Assembly (NCBI GenBank): GCA_963971285.1
Contig: OZ020256.1
Span: 3,970,501-4,034,500 of the forward strand
Length of the DNA stretch: 64,000 bases
Direction of reading: 5' to 3'
DNA from: Astropecten irregularis
Taxonomy: Eukaryota; Echinodermata; Asteroidea; Paxillosida; Astropectinidae
Made by a program: the position numbers and the translations under genes
Notes under the pieces: generated by a model
Databases searched by the model: none
Told to the model about the DNA's origin: nothing
Seen by the model: only the letters and a program-made list of their open reading frames with translations
Part shown: positions 35,339 to 46,737 of the stretch, in pieces
Numbering within the stretch: position 1 is the stretch's first letter
How the letters are laid out: every line of letters begins with the position of its first letter

Positions 35339-35580
35339 CTGAGCCATAAAAAAATGCAAATGATGGGTCCATTCAATTTATTGTCATATTTTTGACATTT
35401 CATTGCGGCTGTTTATATTAATCGAATTCAACGAAATTTGGTACAAACTTTTTTACTTGAGTTTTGCTCCTGTTAGCATAATTTTGTTGAATTTTATTAA
35501 TTTAAACAGCCACAGCAAAATGTCAAAAACATGGCAATAAATTAAATGGACCCATCGTTTGTGTTTCTTTTGTGGCTCAG
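35339..35580. mobile_element. 242-bp hairpin MITE with about 100-bp arms
   Basis: CTGAGCCATAAAAAAATGCA, ATGATGGGTCCATTCAATTT and ATTGTCATATTTTTGACATT on the left are mirrored on the right by AATGTCAAAAACATGGCAAT, AAATTAAATGGACCCATCG and TTTTGTGGCTCAG. The centre is short. Confidence 0.82.
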
Positions 35581-36794
35581 ATGATCAATATTTATTAGAA
35601 TGATATAATTCGTGCTGATTGCTGATGCACAAATGGACGCCACAATTACTGTGTCTCCAATCTTAAGGATTAAAAAATTTAATACCGAGTGTTTAACACA
35701 CAGACGACCGTACCAAAAAAACTACAGGCAAGCATGCTGGAACGACCCATTTTACATTTCCCATATAAAACAGAAGATTATCCATAATTCCCACTGACAG
35801 AGCAATAAAACTGTCCCAGTTTCGTTAAGTTAAAATTCACTCCCTTGCTTAAAATAGTATCAAAGGCGGCCTTTTTGTTATATGCAAGGAGCTTGTTTCC
35901 CACAGATTGGTTTTTTTTGCATAATGTTGCCTCTTCTCCTGTGCCTAGTCACAGTTGCCGCCGTCGTCGTCGTCGTCGCCGCGGCAACCCATTGTATCAC
36001 GGTAACGTTACATCTCAGGAATTAGCATCTCGCGTTCTTGATAGGTCTGTACCCGTGGGGCAAATAGCATTTCATGATGCCGAATGTAATTGAAAGACCC
36101 TCCTCCGTATTCTGAAAAAGACAGGAAGGTAGGAAGAAGGAGAGAGAAAAAAAGAATGAGGACACCTGATCCATATTATATTCTAACCATTTTTTTTGTT
36201 TTGTATGCGTATCCCGTCGTGCGTTTCAATATAAATCTATATATCCAGATTGTAGGCCCATATGTACTGTATTCAGTATTACTATGTAATTGATTTCTAA
36301 TCGAGTATCTGCTCCAGTTGTTCTGATTTTTTATTTTGATTCGATATCGGGTGATTGTGTTTTTCTTGCCTGTCTGTTCAATGAAATCTCTTTTTGTATT
36401 CCTTCTCTTGTTTTTCTGGGATTTTTGTTTTGTTTTGTTTTCTTCCTTTTTTTTGGTGAAGTGTTTGAAAACTAAATGTTGACATTTTAACAAAGACTGT
36501 GAAGACTGGAATTTCAAGGCTTTCTGTTGTTGGGCCCCAGGAAGTTACAGTGTTCTCATTCAAGCCTACGTTGTTTTGTTTGAATTTTTTTTGTGTATTT
36601 GGGTAGCTTTACTCCTGAAACCATCTTAATTTGCTGAGGGGGCCATACATACATATACAAACCTGACCTCTTTTGAAGTGCATATATAGGGTAATCATTT
36701 ACATGGTATGTTTGTCCTCACAAGGTACCCTCTTTACTCTTGGTTGGAGGGAAGCAATAATCGCAAAGTATCTCGCTGAAGGACACAAGTTCCA
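35581..36794. other. No gene seen
   Basis: A CGTCGTCGTCGTCGCCG microsatellite lies near 35962. Frames at 35845-36093 and 36176-36517 are low complexity or unrecognised. Confidence 0.4.
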
Positions 36795-37036
36795 GGGGCC
36801 AATTTCATAGAGCTGCTTAAGCACAAAATTTGCTTAAGCATGGAAGTCTTCCCTGGCCAAACAGGATTACCAACCAAATATCCATGTGATGTTACTGCGT
36901 TTGACTTGATAATCAGCCATTGTTTGCTGAGCATAACATTCACAAGGAGTTTTGGCTGGCATACTGATTTCATTTACCAAGATTTATGGTGCTTAACTAA
37001 ATTTTGGTGCTTGAGCAGCTCTATGAAATTGGCCCC
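36795..37036 (-). mobile_element. GGGGCCAATTTCATAG foldback element, inverted core
   Basis: GGGGCCAATTTCATAGAGCT and GCTCTATGAAATTGGCCCC ends. The core (TGAGCATAACATTCACAAGG, AGTTTTGGCTGGCATACTGA) is the reverse complement of the copies at 21599 and 57015. Confidence 0.8.
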
Positions 37037-37110
37037 TGGATCTTACAGATCATGTGGAATTCAACACAAGACCTTGATGTTATAATGCTCTCTCTCTGCT
37101 TGGCCCTCAT

Positions 37111-37350
37111 CTCCATGAATGAATGAATGAATGATGACCCTCCATTAAAAGGCTGCCTGTTAATAGTAAAGCATCCTCCTCAATTTGTCCTCAGCCCCCA
37201 TATCAGAAGGGATAACTTATATACTCCAGAGTGCAGTGTACATTACAAGACTCTATAAAGTGTTGCCATTGACCCATCAAGTGGGGGGAAGGTTACCTGA
37301 ACCCAGTTGCTTGTCATTCTCAAGAGAATTCTCAGTTGACATGTTTCCAG
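37111..37350 (+). repeat. Dispersed repeat, copy 1 of 2
   Basis: ATGACCCTCCATTAAAAGGC, TGCCTGTTAATAGTAAAGCA and TCCTCCTCAATTTGTCC are near-identical to 42381-42440. Similarity fades towards 37350. Confidence 0.75.
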
Positions 37351-38020
37351 GCCTATAGCTGTGTGCATCAGCCTGTATGGCATGGGGTCCTGTGGCCCAC
37401 TGAAGGTTATGTTCTGTGGTGCAATCTCTCTGAGGTGGTTCTTACCTGTGACACTGCTGTGATCTGAAAATATATGACTGGAGTCAAGCATCAGTGCAGA
37501 CAAAACATTACAGGTGGTTCGTCTGCAAAGCGTAGAAGTGAATCTTTGCTCCTTTGGCGGCTATCCGACTACCAATTCAGACTTTTCTATCACAAGGCAT
37601 AGAGATTGATTGTGATCTGTTGTGGAACAGCAACTATAGTGTGCATGCATTTTAAGAATAACAGGTGAACATATCTGCCAATTGATACCGTCGCAGACAT
37701 CGTGCCATAAACCTTGCGGAATGTCCCAGCCATGTAGGACTTCGCATTTCCTCATGACAAGGCTCCCATATACACGTTTAAAGAATGCCATTGGTAATAG
37801 TAATAATAAATCGGCACATTCCATGAATACACATGCATACAAGATCAATAGCACAAATAAACATGTATCTGTACTAGAAGTCCCAGCTGGCATATAATCA
37901 CACCGTGGAGTGTCGTCGGATCAGAAGTTGAATGAGCCCCTGAAAAAAAAAAAAACTGGCTGCTTACTTAAAACTCGATACGGATCAATTGATGTGTTGC
38001 CACCTCTTGCCAGTGGAATT

Positions 38021-38768
38021 GTCAACTTGAATGGATTTGGTCATTCGTACAGGGAATATAATGCTCTCTGGGTAGTGTGGTTTTAAAAAACAAAAGTGAA
38101 TGCAGGCCTGGAATTTGGTTCTGAAAGGGGCAATGCCATCAATTGGGTTACTGCTCTCAAATACCGAGATGACATCACAGTTTTGCTCATGAATATGGAA
38201 ATTCTAATTAGCATACAAAAAAAAAACTGTTGTTAACCCTGAAACAGTGTGAGGAAGTGGGTAAATTCACAGGCCCCATATAACAATTTCTTATTGGCAC
38301 GTGTTAAAGCCATAATATTCCTATTGCAGAGACCCTTTAAGTTCTGAAATTGGCAAGGCCACTTTTCCATTGCAAGGGGCACTTCCATTGGAAAATCATA
38401 ATGTCTGTGGAAATATTTGAAGGGGGCACCAAGGCCAAGAACCAGGGCAATGAAGGCCATGGCCTCCATGGCCTCCGTTAAATTCCAGGCTTGGTGAATG
38501 AGGTCGGGAATAAATGAATAACGAAACTCTCTGATTCTGTCAGAGAAGATGACAAGCCTGTTTGCCCGGCTCCTTTATATTCATAAATTTGTTCAACTTG
38601 AACGGATTTGGTCATTCACACTAGGGAAGATAATGCTACCTGGGTACTGGATAGTGTGGTTAAAAGCTAATGAATGAAATAGGCCATAACCTTTGCGAAG
38701 TGAATGAGGTCGGAAATAAATGAATAACGAAACTCTCTAATTTTGTGAGAGAGGATGAAAAGCCTGAT
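38021..38768 (+). repeat. Direct duplication, one copy split by an insertion
   Basis: The blocks at 38021-38090 (CAACTTGAATGGATTTGGTC) and 38494-38562 (GTGAATGAGGTCGGGAATAA, ATGAATAACGAAACTCTC) recur at 38591-38665 and 38699-38768. The first copy is interrupted by 38103-38493. Confidence 0.78.
38103..38493. mobile_element. 391-bp insertion with 7-bp target duplication
   Basis: It begins CAGGCCTGGAATTT and ends AAATTCCAGGCTTG, an imperfect inverted pair. GTGAATG flanks both sides (38096-38102, 38494-38500) and is single at the empty site in the neighbouring duplicate (38699). Ends and duplication length are close to hAT-type elements, which usually make 8 bp. No transposase is present. Confidence 0.72.
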
Positions 38769-38865
38769 TGCTGGATCATTCTTGCAATCAGGCAGACTAG
38801 CAGCTTCCGTATTCAAAGATTTTGTGGATATGTGTCTTTCCTCACCTTTTTTTTTTCCTTTTCCC

Positions 38866-38966
38866 CTTTTTGGCGAGCTGTTGCGAAGCAGTGCGAGTCT
38901 ATGTAATACCGATTTCCGTCCGTCTGTCGTGCCATCTGGTCGTCCGTGTGAAATCTTAAAGTTTGT
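38866..38966 (+). repeat. GGCGAGCTG...CGTCCGT dispersed repeat, copy 1
   Basis: TTTTTGGCGAGCTGTTGCGA, then GCGAGTCTATGTAATACCG, a CGTCCGTCTGTCG run and GAAATCTTAAAGTTTGTTT parallel 43540-43622. Confidence 0.6.
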
Positions 38967-40188
38967 TTTGATTTTATTCGGATGAAAAGTTTTTCAGTGC
39001 TTCATAATTTTGGGGACGTAATAAAATTCATCTCTACAACCTCAAATTAGAGTTTATACTCTTAAAATTAATTATTGTAATCCGGAAAGACAATAGAAAA
39101 ATGTAACATTTTTTTTTTTATTCACTATCATGTTTGTAAGGCTGCAGCGAGCCATGACAGATTCGCTGTTCTAGTTTCTGTTTGATTCCAGTGTCATGCA
39201 TGGATTGAGAATAATTCCCACTACATGTATCCACCCTCCCTCCACCCACCCCTTAACCTTTCTCGTGAATTATTTTTCTTTTCACTTCGTTCGTCCCTTT
39301 TTTTCCCTTTGGTTGCCGTGGTTTTTCTTTCAACCCACGTGCATTATGAGCTTTGGATAAAACTGCCAATATAAGTCAAAGTCCTGTATTGCCAAATGTC
39401 CACGACGTGTCTCCACGGAGATGCTCGCTAAGCAACAACACGAGACACAAAACAGAATCGTGGCCTTCAAACACGTGCCCGCGGTAATTGCTCCTCACAC
39501 CGAGACTTGGTGCGTGCACGGTGGTGCTATTATCGTTCAGTACGTGATCTCCGACGACAAAAAAAAACAAACTAAATGAATAGATAAAAAAAATATAGCA
39601 GTAATGATGACAATGATAGATTGTGTAGGGATGATATTTTCACTGAAATGTAATGGTGTTTATCACTTATTAGACATTTAGGAGCCGTCTAATGGGGAAC
39701 TGTGTGAACGACTGTTATATATATATAAGGTTCACAACCTTTTTATTCATTTTATATTCTTATTTTATTTTACACGGTGGCATCTTTCAAGAGATTTTTG
39801 TTTGCTTAATATGTTTATTGTGTTATGTTCGCGGGGTACGACATCGTTGATCATATTGTTTTGTTTGTTTGTTTGTTTAGGAAAGCACTCATTCCAGTCA
39901 TGGAAGTTTTCAAAATGCATATCATACCACAATTTGAATCAAAAATTGACGGTTTTTGGTACATTTTGCAGAAACCATTTTTGTTTTGCTTTGGATTTTG
40001 GCTGTGTTTCTTTTGTGTTTGGTTACAACCGAATGCAATTGAAATCAGCTGTGTAGTTTTCTCCATAATGACAGCATTTTAGGTAGAAATATTTTGCAGG
40101 GATAACCGTGTTAATATCAACTTTTATTTCAGTTTGTAAAAGATTTGACACAGAAATTGAAGAGTCTCTCATTTTGGGCGTGAGACAT
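38967..40188. other. No gene seen
   Basis: A TATATATATA tract lies near 39718. The overlapping frames at 39802-40082 are AT-driven. Confidence 0.4.
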
Positions 40189-40322
40189 GGGGTCGATTTC
40201 ACCAAACTCATCGTAACTTACCATCAATCGTAGGACTAATAATGCATTGCGAGCCCACATAGAAGTCGTGGGATAAGATGGGTTATCCTTCATAACTGGA
40301 GTTACGATCGTGAAATCGACCC
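40189..40322 (+). mobile_element. GGGGTCGATTTCACC foldback element
   Basis: GGGGTCGATTTCACCAAACT left, GATCGTGAAATCGACCC right. The core CATCAATCGTAGGACTAATA and GATGGGTTATCCTTCATAAC matches 24569 and 59091. Confidence 0.8.
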
Positions 40323-41358
40323 ATGACCAATTCTGTACCATGGTATTAATATCTAGATGCTCGTGTGTGTGTGTTGTATATGATATCGAGCATTGTCCTT
40401 ATCCCAGTAATTACAGTGGAGTTTGGTTTCTGCCTGCTTCACAGAAATACTGCCTCCTAGGATGATGTTCTAAGAACACTTTAGAAGCTGTTTTCTTGTC
40501 CCCCCTTGCCACCCCTTCACCCCCTAATGTCACTGGTCTGTGACAACTATTCTATATTTAAAAGACGGCTCTGGCATTCCAGGAAACGTGCACATCCTGT
40601 CGTCCACACTGTCAATTTTTAGTCTGCACTGGACCACAGGATATATAGTACAGTGAGATTATGTGCATATATCTGTTGCGGTGTGCTTCACAAAGCAGGA
40701 CGGCTGACCGCATGTTCTCATTTGACGGAGCTTGACCAAGGAAGCGATTGCATATGTTTAAGAGATTGCTTTCCGTTGTTTTTGTTTGAGTTGGAAACCT
40801 GTCTGGTACTACGCATCCCAAAAGTGCATTACTGGGGTTCGGGGTCCCTGCTACACCGACTTTTTGCGTCGTGGACCATGCCTTCTGCCCATGCCTCGTT
40901 GAGCACGCGTTTACCGGGTGCCTCCTTTTAATAGCTTTCGTCGCCTGCACGCACGTAAGTATTGCTACGGAGTTTTGGAGCTCGTTTAAAAGCTGTCACA
41001 AGCTTTGTAGCCTAGCAACTGTTTCGACTCTTTTCCATTTTGAGGTTGGTCACTCGTTCCGTTGATGTTTTATAAAACATTACTGCAGGTAATAATCAAC
41101 CAAAATTGTATTAACCCTAACCCACCTGCATACCACAATCTAACACACTTTATCCTGAATACCACAATATACCACAGTTTGGTTTGTGTGGTAATACATG
41201 GTTTATGATCCAGTCCCACTGTAACGACTGTGGTAGTGTGTGTTAAACAGCTCTTGTCTTGTGTGGAAGGTGTAGAGGGTTAGGGTTATTAAGCTACTGA
41301 CAAGTACAGTAAACGTGTGCATGACAGCATTTTTTATTTTGGTCATAATTTTTGTGTA
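40323..41358. other. No gene seen
   Basis: Overlapping frames at 40612-41065 on both strands resemble nothing known. Confidence 0.4.
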
Positions 41359-41475
41359 GCCTTTGAGAAATAATTGGACAGGATCAAAATCTCGGGGGCC
41401 TCTCAAGTCTCAACTCTCTGCATTTCAGATAGTTATTTTGGTTGGTGAGCAGTCTGTAGCAGTTTACTTCTTACG
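41359..41475 (+). repeat. GATCGAAAC dispersed repeat, diverged copy
   Basis: AGCCTTTGAGAAATAATTGG, CAGGATCAAAATCTCGGGGG, then ATTTTGGTTGGTGAGCAGTC, TGTAGCAGTTTACTTCTTAC. Confidence 0.6.
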
Positions 41476-41974
41476 TTGACAAATAAAGAATTCCAGGGCC
41501 GTAGGCCGGATGACTTCAGGCAAGAATGCCAATTTTTGCCTCCAGTCACAGGATTTCCTTTTCTACGAACTCCGTGGCATTTTGAGCGGCCAAAACAAAA
41601 CAGTTTTGAACTCTGTCTTTCTGCGGGGCACATTGAAAGGAGGGAAGGAAGGATCTTTGCATGCATCAGTGGTTGAACCCTTTTGGTGAGAGATATGTAT
41701 TGGTTGAAACCGAAACTAGCAGTGATGAAAAATGTTACAAATGTGCCTGGCACATATGATTGCAGTATCTACATAGATTTGGTAAACCTGTGTGTTTTTC
41801 ATCATGCCTATAGGGTTATTCTTGATGCGCTTATTATTCCCCGGTTGCTGGGACAATCTTAATCACTCTTGAAACTAAATCTAAACTCCCTTGTGAGTAC
41901 AGTCATGGCTGCTGTGTATTAAAGCTCAAATAAGGCTTTAATATTGTGCATAACTATGGCTTACCCTCACAGGT

Positions 41975-42209
41975 CCCCATGTACACCATAGTGACTGCCC
42001 ATGTAGACTATAGTGACTGTCTATGCACACCATGGTGACTGGCTATGCACACCATGGTGACCCATGATGTACACCATGGTGACCCATGATATACACCATG
42101 GTGACCCATGTACTGACCATGTACACTGTGGTGACTGACCATGTACACAATGGTAATTGATCATGGACTCTATGGAAACACCATGGTGACCCATGTACAC
42201 CATGGTGAC
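41975..42209 (+). repeat. CACCATGGTG minisatellite
   Basis: About ten units of roughly 18-22 bp, of the form CCATGTACACCATGGTGAC with variants. CACCATGGTG is a perfect 10-bp palindrome occurring six times. Frames on the minus strand (HHGVHG repeats) are artefacts. Confidence 0.8.
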
Positions 42210-42380
42210 AAGAAGCAGTTAGTGGCACAGCATCTTGCTCAAGGATGCACATGTAAGTACCTTGATCCCCATAGCTAGTCTCAAAACAAAACACCACAGC
42301 ATGGAATCCCCTCCCCCTCCCCCACCACACTTGATCTTCATGTTCAATCTACTACATACAGGACCTTGTGACTACTTCTA

Positions 42381-42619
42381 CTCCATGAATGAATGATGAC
42401 CCTCCATTAAAAGGCTGCCTGTTAATAGTAAAGCATCCTCCTCAATTTGTCCTTGGCCATCACATCAAAAGAGACAACTTATAGGCCTACATACTCCAGA
42501 GTGCAATGTACATTACAACAGTACAAGACTCAATGGCACGATGCCAGTGACTAATGTAGTTGGGGGTAATTCAACCCAATTATTTGTCGTTGGGTGAATT
42601 TTTTTTAGAGACTTGTGTC
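42381..42619 (+). repeat. Dispersed repeat, copy 2 of 2
   Basis: Matches 37111-37350. It adds an extra CTACATACTCCAGAGTGCAA-type stretch and diverges after 42540. Confidence 0.75.
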
Positions 42620-45600
42620 CGATTTTCATGATGAGCCAACGATCTGCATCTTCTCCAAAAGTGTCAGTCGCCTTTCCTGTCCGGAACGATTCCGTCAGTG
42701 GTCAGTGGTCAGTTATTGTCCATGCGATCTTATCGTTAAAGGAAGGCTTGGGCGTACGACCCAAACTTGGGACAAATGCTGGTCATCACATGCCGTGTGG
42801 TGCCTGAGCTGGTGTACGACCATTGAAGACACTGTACCCTTGTACTTTGGGTGTCCATCGTTCCGCAAACACAGTTTATCTTCTGGGTTGTTTCTGCTGC
42901 ATGAGAATTTGTAGTCATTCAATAATGGCTTAATATGTTTCTCGTTACCATGCCTCCTGACATGTAACTCCCTGGTAGAGCAAAAAACTTGCCGCAAAGT
43001 ATTGAATGAACGTTAACAATGTTCCACGTGCCACCAAATGGCATCCGACCACTGTATCATGTACTACCTAGCTTCAGTGGCTCTTAGTGTGAAGCTTCCC
43101 CTCTTGTTGGATGGAATCCGCAGTGTAGGTTGGAACATGGAAGGTATAGGCCTACCTCAGTGGTTGGAGCCTTTTAGCAGTATAGGTAGACAGTGGCTGC
43201 ATGTCACAATTGGTTTGTGAGTTCCCGGCTTGTAGGATGGATGTCATCGGATGGAGGTGCTAATGTTCGGGGTTTCCATCCCCTCCAGGATTCCGTCAAG
43301 ACCCCGATCCTTTTGCAAGTTGAAACCAGTGCGTCATGATGACTAGGTGGACTCTTTTGTTTCCGCTGCGGGGATAACTCAGCCACCAGGTCCTGACTCA
43401 GTGTAACTCACTCCCACCTCCCCCTCTCTCTCCGCCCTCCCCCGACCCTACCTGCCTACCGTGATAGACCACTAATCTGACTACCACTAGCTCAGTGCCG
43501 TTAACCTGATGTTAATGCCCCTTGCTGACCTCATTTTTGGCGAGCTGCGAAGCAAAGCGAAGCCTATGTAGTAGTACCGTTCATCCTGTTCGTCCGTTCG
43601 CCTGAAATGTTAAAGTTTGTTTGTATGTGCTTGAAGTCCAATTTTTTTAAAATGTCATACACAGTTTTAGTCTCAGGCCGTTGGTCTGATGTCAAATATA
43701 ATGTTTTAATCATTATCATAAATGAACATTTGTTCTAGTTCACTACTTGCATTGACTTCAAACTCCATTTCAACGTTTGTCGTCTGTCTTTATTTTTTAT
43801 TTTCTTGGGGAGTGGAGGGGGGCACAGAATTTTAGAAGATGGTAATCCGATTGCCTCTAATGAACCACTGATAATGACTGTAGTACTAGTAGTTTGGATT
43901 CAGATGCACAATGCAAAAACGTTGGTCATCTTTGTAGTGTGACATGGCATTTTTGACTGCATTACCTTACATAACGTCTAGCGTACATATCATATACAGC
44001 ACATGGGAACTTCACAAACGCCATTCAAGGTTTGCTCAGTCATCAATTCAAGGTTCTCTAAAAATTTGGGCATGTGGCGTGGCTGCAACTTCCAGTAGGA
44101 GAAAAAACCCAGCAAGTACGGCATGTATGGTAAACATTTTTTTGACAAATGCATTAAAATGAGAATATTCATTATGAAAAGGAACAGTGGATATGCGCAT
44201 CAAGATGAAATCAGATACCTAAAGGTCATAGTCCTTTGCCTTTCGCTATTTACACGTACCTGTAGACATGCCACTCAACATTGTTGTGGCATAGGCCAAT
44301 AACATCTCATAATCTTTTTTAAAAATGCAATTGATACAAAAAGTTATTAAAAAGATATGAAAAAAAATTTAAAAAATTTAACTTTGAAAAATTTTGACGA
44401 CAAAAACATCAATAGAGTTTTTCTCTTATAGCTCGTTTCACAGTCAAATGATACAATTTGAAGCGGCACAATTTTGACTTGAAATTTCACTAGTTCCTCA
44501 GTTTTCAGATTAAAAAGCATTCAGACTTTTACCCCTCTTTAAATGCAGGGCAAAAAAAAATCAAATGGCACGTACACTGACGGCGCGTTGTTTTTGGAGA
44601 TAATAATTTGGAGAGGGAGACGTAATCGGATTATTCAAAGTCTGGTGGAAAGTAACTAAGCCACGCTAGATCGAAAGAACCAATCCTCTGTAACATTTCA
44701 GATTAGTCCGTGATATCGAAGTAATCCTCTTTGAATCTTTGGAAAAAAAAGAAGATTCTTCAGGGATATATATTTTTTTTAGAACAAACGGTCGTGAGTT
44801 GAATTTGAATCTTAACAGAGCAGGCTGGGGAGTCGGTTTGAGACTGTGTCTGGCATTCAACAGTCAAATAATATAAAGGATTCATGGACTGTATTATAGT
44901 ACCCAGTGGCCCACTGTATGCATAGATATGCACATATCAACCCCTAGAGGAATATTATGTGTGTTTTTACGAGCCCCCGGTACGGTATTCATATCTATTA
45001 TACATGCCTGTAATACCCATTGCCAACATATGGTTTCGTAATGTAGTCTTGTGCCCCCCTGTTGATGGCGGGAAGTATTCCAAACTGTATGTACAATTCG
45101 TGGACATAAAATTAATGATTGATGCCGGTTGTAGGAAATTGAGATTGCCGAGGAAACTACGGCCATAAAACAAAACAAAAAAACCTGATGGGCATCCAGA
45201 AAATTCATCATCTGCTTTGTGTATTAGGATTGCAAAGTCAATCAAAATGCTGACTATGTGCTGGTATTTATGCCATAACAAAGAAACCCGATAAAAGCAT
45301 TCAATATTATTTTGTGTATGGGCTTAAAGATGCCAAGTGTGCCATTGAAACCTGAATAATTAACCAATGGAAATGTTATGGCGCCCTCTTGTGGTCAGAC
45401 TGCATGTTTCTAAAAAAAGTCTACTTTTTTTTAAATGCCAAATTTACAGTCAATTTCCTCTATTCACACGTGTGAAATTCTTTATAGCACTTATTGTAAT
45501 TCCACAGAGAAGATTGGTATCTGTATTTTCGGGCCAACTGGTGCCTGAAATTTCAGACTCTTGTTTTCTTCTTCTTTTTTTTGTATTAAAACCATGTATA

Positions 45601-46497
45601 TTCAAAAACCTGTATAAATTTGCTCTAGTCTTAGTCTTGGTGTAGGTGTACCACCCCTTTTCTTGAAACATTATTTTAAAAATGCGAACATGATGGCCTT
45701 TCCCTGTCAAGAATTGCATTATTCGGCCAAGGGTTAAGCTGTCCAGTTATTTCAGTCATTGCAGTAGAAATTGTATGAAAAATGCATTTTGGTCACAGAA
45801 AAACCAATTGTTTTTTTTGTTTTTTTTACTATTTGTGGATTTATCCCACTCCTGACCTCCTCTTCCCCATTCAGAATGGCCAAAGTAAAAAAAATAAATG
45901 GGCAACATTACATATGTAGGGAAACAGCATCCCCCTACTTGTCATCTTCATTCCCTATTCTTGCCGTCTTCATAATAACAAGAACAACAACAACAACAAA
46001 CGCCAAGCATCGAGTGGCCAGTCCAGTCCCATCCTTCCGGCCCCCGGTCAAGGGATTATTTGGCTTTCTGTTGAGGCATCAGATTCCTGGCCGGGAGTGT
46101 AACAGGATCCTGATTTAGAGACTTGAAATGCACACCTGGGATGTCAAGGAGAATGCTGTGGAGAGGGTACCTGGCTGACTCGTCCGAATCATCTGAGATT
46201 CATTCAGTAGGTTTGCCAGGGAGCTGGTGTGTGATTGTACTTTGGCCAACCACATGGTTATTGCTGGTTGTTGTTGTGATGGAAAGGATTCCCTTTTCAC
46301 AGTTTTTTCACAGAGTATACATTTGAATGACAGTTATACCGCATCGGGGAGATGTCTGCTTATTTCGGATAATTCCCTGATCATTTCCTTCAGGCGTGTC
46401 TGAAATGGTAGTTGTTATTGCATTCAAAGCTCCATACATTATGAGTAAGTTGTTACTGCATCAACCACCCCCCACCCCCTATTGAAAATATTAGATA
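42620..46497. other. No gene confirmed; second GGCGAGCTG repeat at 43540-43622
   Basis: Mutually overlapping frames lie at 42615-42914 (+) and 42713-42997 (-). The minus frame has ordinary amino-acid composition with several His and Cys but no family I recognise. 43540-43622 repeats GGCGAGCTGCGAAGCAAAGC through TGTTAAAGTTTGTTT. The rest is unremarkable. Confidence 0.4.
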
Positions 46498-46737
46498 GGG
46501 ATTTACAAAATGGAGACTCAGGCTCGGGCTCGGGCTCTATTTTGTGAATCCATTATAAAATAATGCGTATCAAAATAGAAGATTTTGGCTGCGGTTCGGA
46601 AGTAGATTCTCTGGTTTGAAAAGGAAAACTGAGCTTCAGCTTCAATGAAAAACCACAATATATATTTTCAACATATGGATGACAGAGTGAAGCCGCAGCC
46701 TGAACCTGAGCCTTTGTTTCGTAAACCTTCATAATCA
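46498..46737 (-). mobile_element. Foldback element, GGCTCA family, inverted
   Basis: GGGATTTACAAAATGGAGAC and CTCAGGCTCGGGCTCGGGCT at one end, CCTGAGCCTTTGTTTCGTAA at the other. The core (AGATTCTCTGGTTTGAAAAG, GCTTCAATGAAAAACCAC) is the reverse complement of the copies at 19767, 32938 and 55575. Confidence 0.78.

Noticed and set aside
41975..42209. CRISPR-like array
   Set aside because: Units are contiguous and diverged with no unique spacers, in a eukaryotic intron. It is a minisatellite.
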